Assembly (NCBI GenBank): GCA_002701845.1
Contig: NZXG01000016.1
Coordinates: 1-64,000 of the forward strand
Direction of reading: 5' to 3'
DNA length: 64,000 bases
From: Pseudomonadales bacterium
Lineage (GTDB): Bacteria > Pseudomonadota > Gammaproteobacteria > Pseudomonadales > Ketobacteraceae
Shown here: piece by piece, positions 61,161-64,000 of the stretch
Layout: the number at the start of each line of letters is the position of its first letter
Position numbering within the stretch: the stretch's first letter is position 1
Made by a program: the position numbers and the translations under genes
The notes under the pieces: generated by a model
What the model was told of the DNA's origin: nothing
What the model saw: the letters and a program-made list of their open reading frames with translations, nothing else
Database searches by the model: none

Positions 61161-62216
61161 ATGACCAAGCGTCTTATTACCGCACTGACGATACTGACTG
61201 CTGTTTTGGGCTTCGCCCCTGCTGCCAACGCCAAGGATTCCTTCAAAATCTGCTGGTCCATTTACGTGGGCTGGATGCCCTGGGATTACGGCGCCCAGAA
61301 AAAAATCGTGGAAAAATGGGCGGACAAGTACGATATCAGTATCGACGTGGTGCAAATCAACGACTACGTGGAATCCATTAATCAGTACACCGCCGGCCAG
61401 TACGACGGCTGCTCCATGACCAACATGGACGCCCTCACTATTCCCGCCGCCGGCGGCGTGGATTCCACCGCGCTGATCGTGGGGGATTTCTCCAACGGCA
61501 ACGATGGCGTGGTGCTCAAGGGCAAGAGTGATTTCAAGGCCATTGAAGGCCAGTCCGTGAATTTGGTGGAGCTCAGTGTTTCCCACTACCTGCTGGCCCG
61601 GGGACTGGAATCCATCGGCATGTCCGAGCGGGACGTGAATGTGATCAACACCTCTGACGCCGATATGGTGGCCGCCTACACCACCGACGATGTTACCGCC
61701 GTGGTCACCTGGAATCCGCTGCTGAGTGAAATTGCCGCCATGCCCAAGAGCCATAAGGTTTTCGATTCCTCGCAGATCCCCGGCGAAATCATTGACCTGC
61801 TGGTGGTGAATACCGACACGCTGAAAGCCAATCCGGATTTTGGTAAAGCGTTGGTGGGCGCCTGGTATGAAATCATGGGCATCATGAGCGGCGATGACGA
61901 AGCCGGCAAAGCGGCACGGACGTTCATGGGCAAAGCCTCGGGCACTGACCTGGCGGGCTATGAAGCCCAACTGGCCTCCACCAAAATGTTTTACACCCCG
62001 GCATCCGCCGTGGAGTTCACCACCAGCGAAAAGCTGAAAACCACCATGAAATACGTGGCGGAGTTCTCCTTCAAGCACGGTCTGCTGGGGGAAGGCGCCG
62101 CCGATGCCAGCTTTATCGGTATCGAAACCCCCGCCGGTGTTTATGGCGACAAGAACAATATCAAGCTGCGCTTCGACCCCAGTTACACGCAAATGGCCGT
62201 GGACGGCAAACTGTAA
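61161..62216 (+). CDS. ABC transporter substrate-binding protein (annotated in homologues as putative urea; likely guanidine-linked)
   Basis: Signal peptide FAPAANAKDSFKICWSIYVGWMPWDYGAQKKIVEKWADKY; behind guanidine-I riboswitch. Confidence 0.92.
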   Translation: MTKRLITALTILTAVLGFAPAANAKDSFKICWSIYVGWMPWDYGAQKKIVEKWADKYDISIDVVQINDYVESINQYTAGQYDGCSMTNMDALTIPAAGGVDSTALIVGDFSNGNDGVVLKGKSDFKAIEGQSVNLVELSVSHYLLARGLESIGMSERDVNVINTSDADMVAAYTTDDVTAVVTWNPLLSEIAAMPKSHKVFDSSQIPGEIIDLLVVNTDTLKANPDFGKALVGAWYEIMGIMSGDDEAGKAARTFMGKASGTDLAGYEAQLASTKMFYTPASAVEFTTSEKLKTTMKYVAEFSFKHGLLGEGAADASFIGIETPAGVYGDKNNIKLRFDPSYTQMAVDGKL

Positions 62217-62230
62217 TTCAGGCGTTATCC

Positions 62231-62253
62231 GCCGGCCAGGCTCACTGGCCGGC
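62231..62253 (+). promoter_or_regulatory. perfect 9-bp stem-loop between SBP and permease genes
   Basis: GCCGGCCAG-gctca-CTGGCCGGC. Confidence 0.65.
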
Positions 62254-62300
62254 CCACTTACTCCTTGATTCTTTTTTTGCTGATTTAAGCCGGGGCCGCC

Positions 62301-63128
62301 ATGAAAAAACTGATCAATCAACAGCCCGCAAGACCCGCCCGCTGGATGCTGGGCACATTGCCATTTATTCTGCTGATCTTTTTTTACATGGGCGCCTCCA
62401 ACGCCCGGTTGGAGGAAAACCCCAACGATAAACTACTACCGGCGTTTGGCAGTTTTGTGGACGCCATCGACCGTCTGGCGTTCCAGCCCAGCAAGCGCTC
62501 GGGGGAATATGTGTTCTGGCAGGACACCCTGAGCAGCCTGCAACGGCTGGCCATTGGCGTGGGAATCAGTGCGCTGATCGCATTGGTGCTGGGGGTCAGT
62601 AATGGCACCATTCCCTATTTACGAGCCGGGTTGTCACCGATGATCACCGCCATCTCCCTGGTGCCACCCATGGCCATTCTGCCCGTGCTGTTTATTGTCT
62701 TTGGCCTGGGAGAGGTATCCAAAATTGTTTTGATCGCCATTGGCATCACCCCGTTTCTGGTGCGTGACATGCAACAGCGGGTGCTGGAAATTCCCAGCGA
62801 ACAATTAATCAAGGCACAAACCCTGGGGGCCAATACCTGGCAGATTATTCTGCGGGTGGTGCTACCCCAGGTGATGCCGCGGCTGCTGGCCAGTGTGCGT
62901 TTGTCCCTGGGGGCCGCCTGGCTGTTTCTGATCGCGGCGGAGGCCATTGCCTCCACTGATGGTCTGGGTTACCGGATCTTTCTGGTGCGCCGCTACCTGG
63001 CCATGGACGTAATCCTGCCTTATGTACTCTGGATCACCCTGCTGGCGTTTGTGATCGACTACCTGCTGCGTAAATTATCCCTGTGGCGCTATCCCTGGTT
63101 CCACGATCAGACTCCGGAGGGCAGCTGA
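62301..63128 (+). CDS. ABC transporter permease (NitT/TauT-type)
   Basis: EAA-loop like LIKAQTLGANTWQIILRVVLPQVMPRLLASVRLSLGAAW. Confidence 0.93.
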   Translation: MKKLINQQPARPARWMLGTLPFILLIFFYMGASNARLEENPNDKLLPAFGSFVDAIDRLAFQPSKRSGEYVFWQDTLSSLQRLAIGVGISALIALVLGVSNGTIPYLRAGLSPMITAISLVPPMAILPVLFIVFGLGEVSKIVLIAIGITPFLVRDMQQRVLEIPSEQLIKAQTLGANTWQIILRVVLPQVMPRLLASVRLSLGAAWLFLIAAEAIASTDGLGYRIFLVRRYLAMDVILPYVLWITLLAFVIDYLLRKLSLWRYPWFHDQTPEGS

Positions 63129-63130
63129 CC

Positions 63131-63928
63131 ATGAGTTACATCACCATTAATAACGTCTGGAAAGAATACGGCGACCAGGTGGTGCTGGAGCGCATCAACA
63201 ACCGGGTGGAACAGGGGGACGTTATCACCATTGTCGGCGCCTCCGGCTGCGGCAAGACCACCTTCCTGAAAATGCTGCTGGGTACTGAAGCGCCGAGCCG
63301 GGGTGATATCTGTATCGAAGGTGAGCCGCTGCGTTACGAACCCGATTCCCAGCGGGGCATTGTGTTTCAGCGGTATTCCGTGTTTCCCCATCTCACCGTT
63401 CTGCAAAACGTCTTGCTGTCCCGGGAATTTGAAGCCAGCCCGTTACTGGCCCGGTTGTTTGCGGGCCGCCGACAAAAGGCCCGCGAGGAAGCTCAGGAGA
63501 TGATTGACGCGGTGGGGCTGGGCGCCGCCCTGGATAAGTATCCCCACGAGCTGTCCGGCGGCATGCAGCAGCGTCTGGCCATCGCCCAGGCGCTGATCAA
63601 GAAACCCCGCATTCTGTTGCTGGATGAACCCTTTGGCGCCCTGGATCCGGGCATCCGCGCCGACATGCATCAACTGGTGTTGAAGCTGTGGCGTGAATAC
63701 CGCCTGACGATCTTTATGATCACCCACGATCTGAAGGAAGGTTTTTATCTGGGGACCCGGCTCTGGGTGTTCGATAAAGTGCGCGTGGATCCCCAGGCCC
63801 CGGGGGCATTCGGTGCCCGTATCACCTATGACATGCCGGTGGGTTCCATCGACGCCAGCGCCGGCAATAAAATCCACCAGGCCCTGGCGGAACCCCCGGT
63901 TACCGAGCAACCTGCCATTACGGAGTAA
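63131..63928 (+). CDS. ABC transporter ATP-binding protein
   Basis: GASGCGKTT; LSGGMQQRLAIAQALIKKPRILLLDEPFGALD; start at MSYITINN. Confidence 0.95.
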   Translation: MSYITINNVWKEYGDQVVLERINNRVEQGDVITIVGASGCGKTTFLKMLLGTEAPSRGDICIEGEPLRYEPDSQRGIVFQRYSVFPHLTVLQNVLLSREFEASPLLARLFAGRRQKAREEAQEMIDAVGLGAALDKYPHELSGGMQQRLAIAQALIKKPRILLLDEPFGALDPGIRADMHQLVLKLWREYRLTIFMITHDLKEGFYLGTRLWVFDKVRVDPQAPGAFGARITYDMPVGSIDASAGNKIHQALAEPPVTEQPAITE

Positions 63929-63932
63929 GCCC

Positions 63933-64000
63933 ATGACCGAAATGCTTTACCAATACACCGTGCCCGGCGCGGCACACTGGTCGCTGCGGATTCGCCGGGG
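63933..64000 (+). CDS. urea carboxylase/amidolyase-associated protein (UAAP, DUF1989), N-terminal fragment
   Basis: MTEMLYQYTVPGAAHWSLRIRRG, truncated by window edge; operon context. Confidence 0.75.
   Translation, partial: MTEMLYQYTVPGAAHWSLRIRR

Overview
This 64 kb window appears to be a gammaproteobacterial chromosome (genus not assigned). The left ~8.5 kb is the right-hand part of a Tn7-like transposon inserted 10 bp beyond the parE stop codon. It carries tnsA, tnsB, tnsC, a small and a large tniQ, a small HTH-like gene and an Mrr-nuclease/SF2-helicase cargo gene. The terminal TGT...ACA end (..CCCTACA, position 8485), three TnsB-site-like repeats and a candidate 5-bp target duplication (ATTCA) can be read directly; the other end lies outside the window. 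Next come housekeeping genes (parE-yqiA-cpdA-yqiB-nudF-thiC-waaA). A large surface-glycan region follows (rmlACDB, glycosyltransferases, msbA, an AT-rich sub-island with ATP-grasp/Gfo-Idh-MocA/FkbM/QdtA-FdtA/QdtB-FdtB genes, ugd, and a coupled GT4/YrbL-like/GT4/GT4 operon). Then ELM1-like, ilvE, glnE, a membrane protein plus acyltransferase pair, an orphan PilB/GspE ATPase, a TIGR00645/YqhA-like protein, an MMPL transporter, putA, argA and others. The right edge holds the start of a guanidine/urea-carboxylase-type operon (ABC transporter plus UAAP) preceded by a recognisable guanidine-I (ykkC) riboswitch. Most notable: the dual-TniQ Tn7-like element at parE, its Mrr-helicase cargo, the guanidine-I riboswitch operon, and a translationally coupled amino-sugar/ATP-grasp glycan module.
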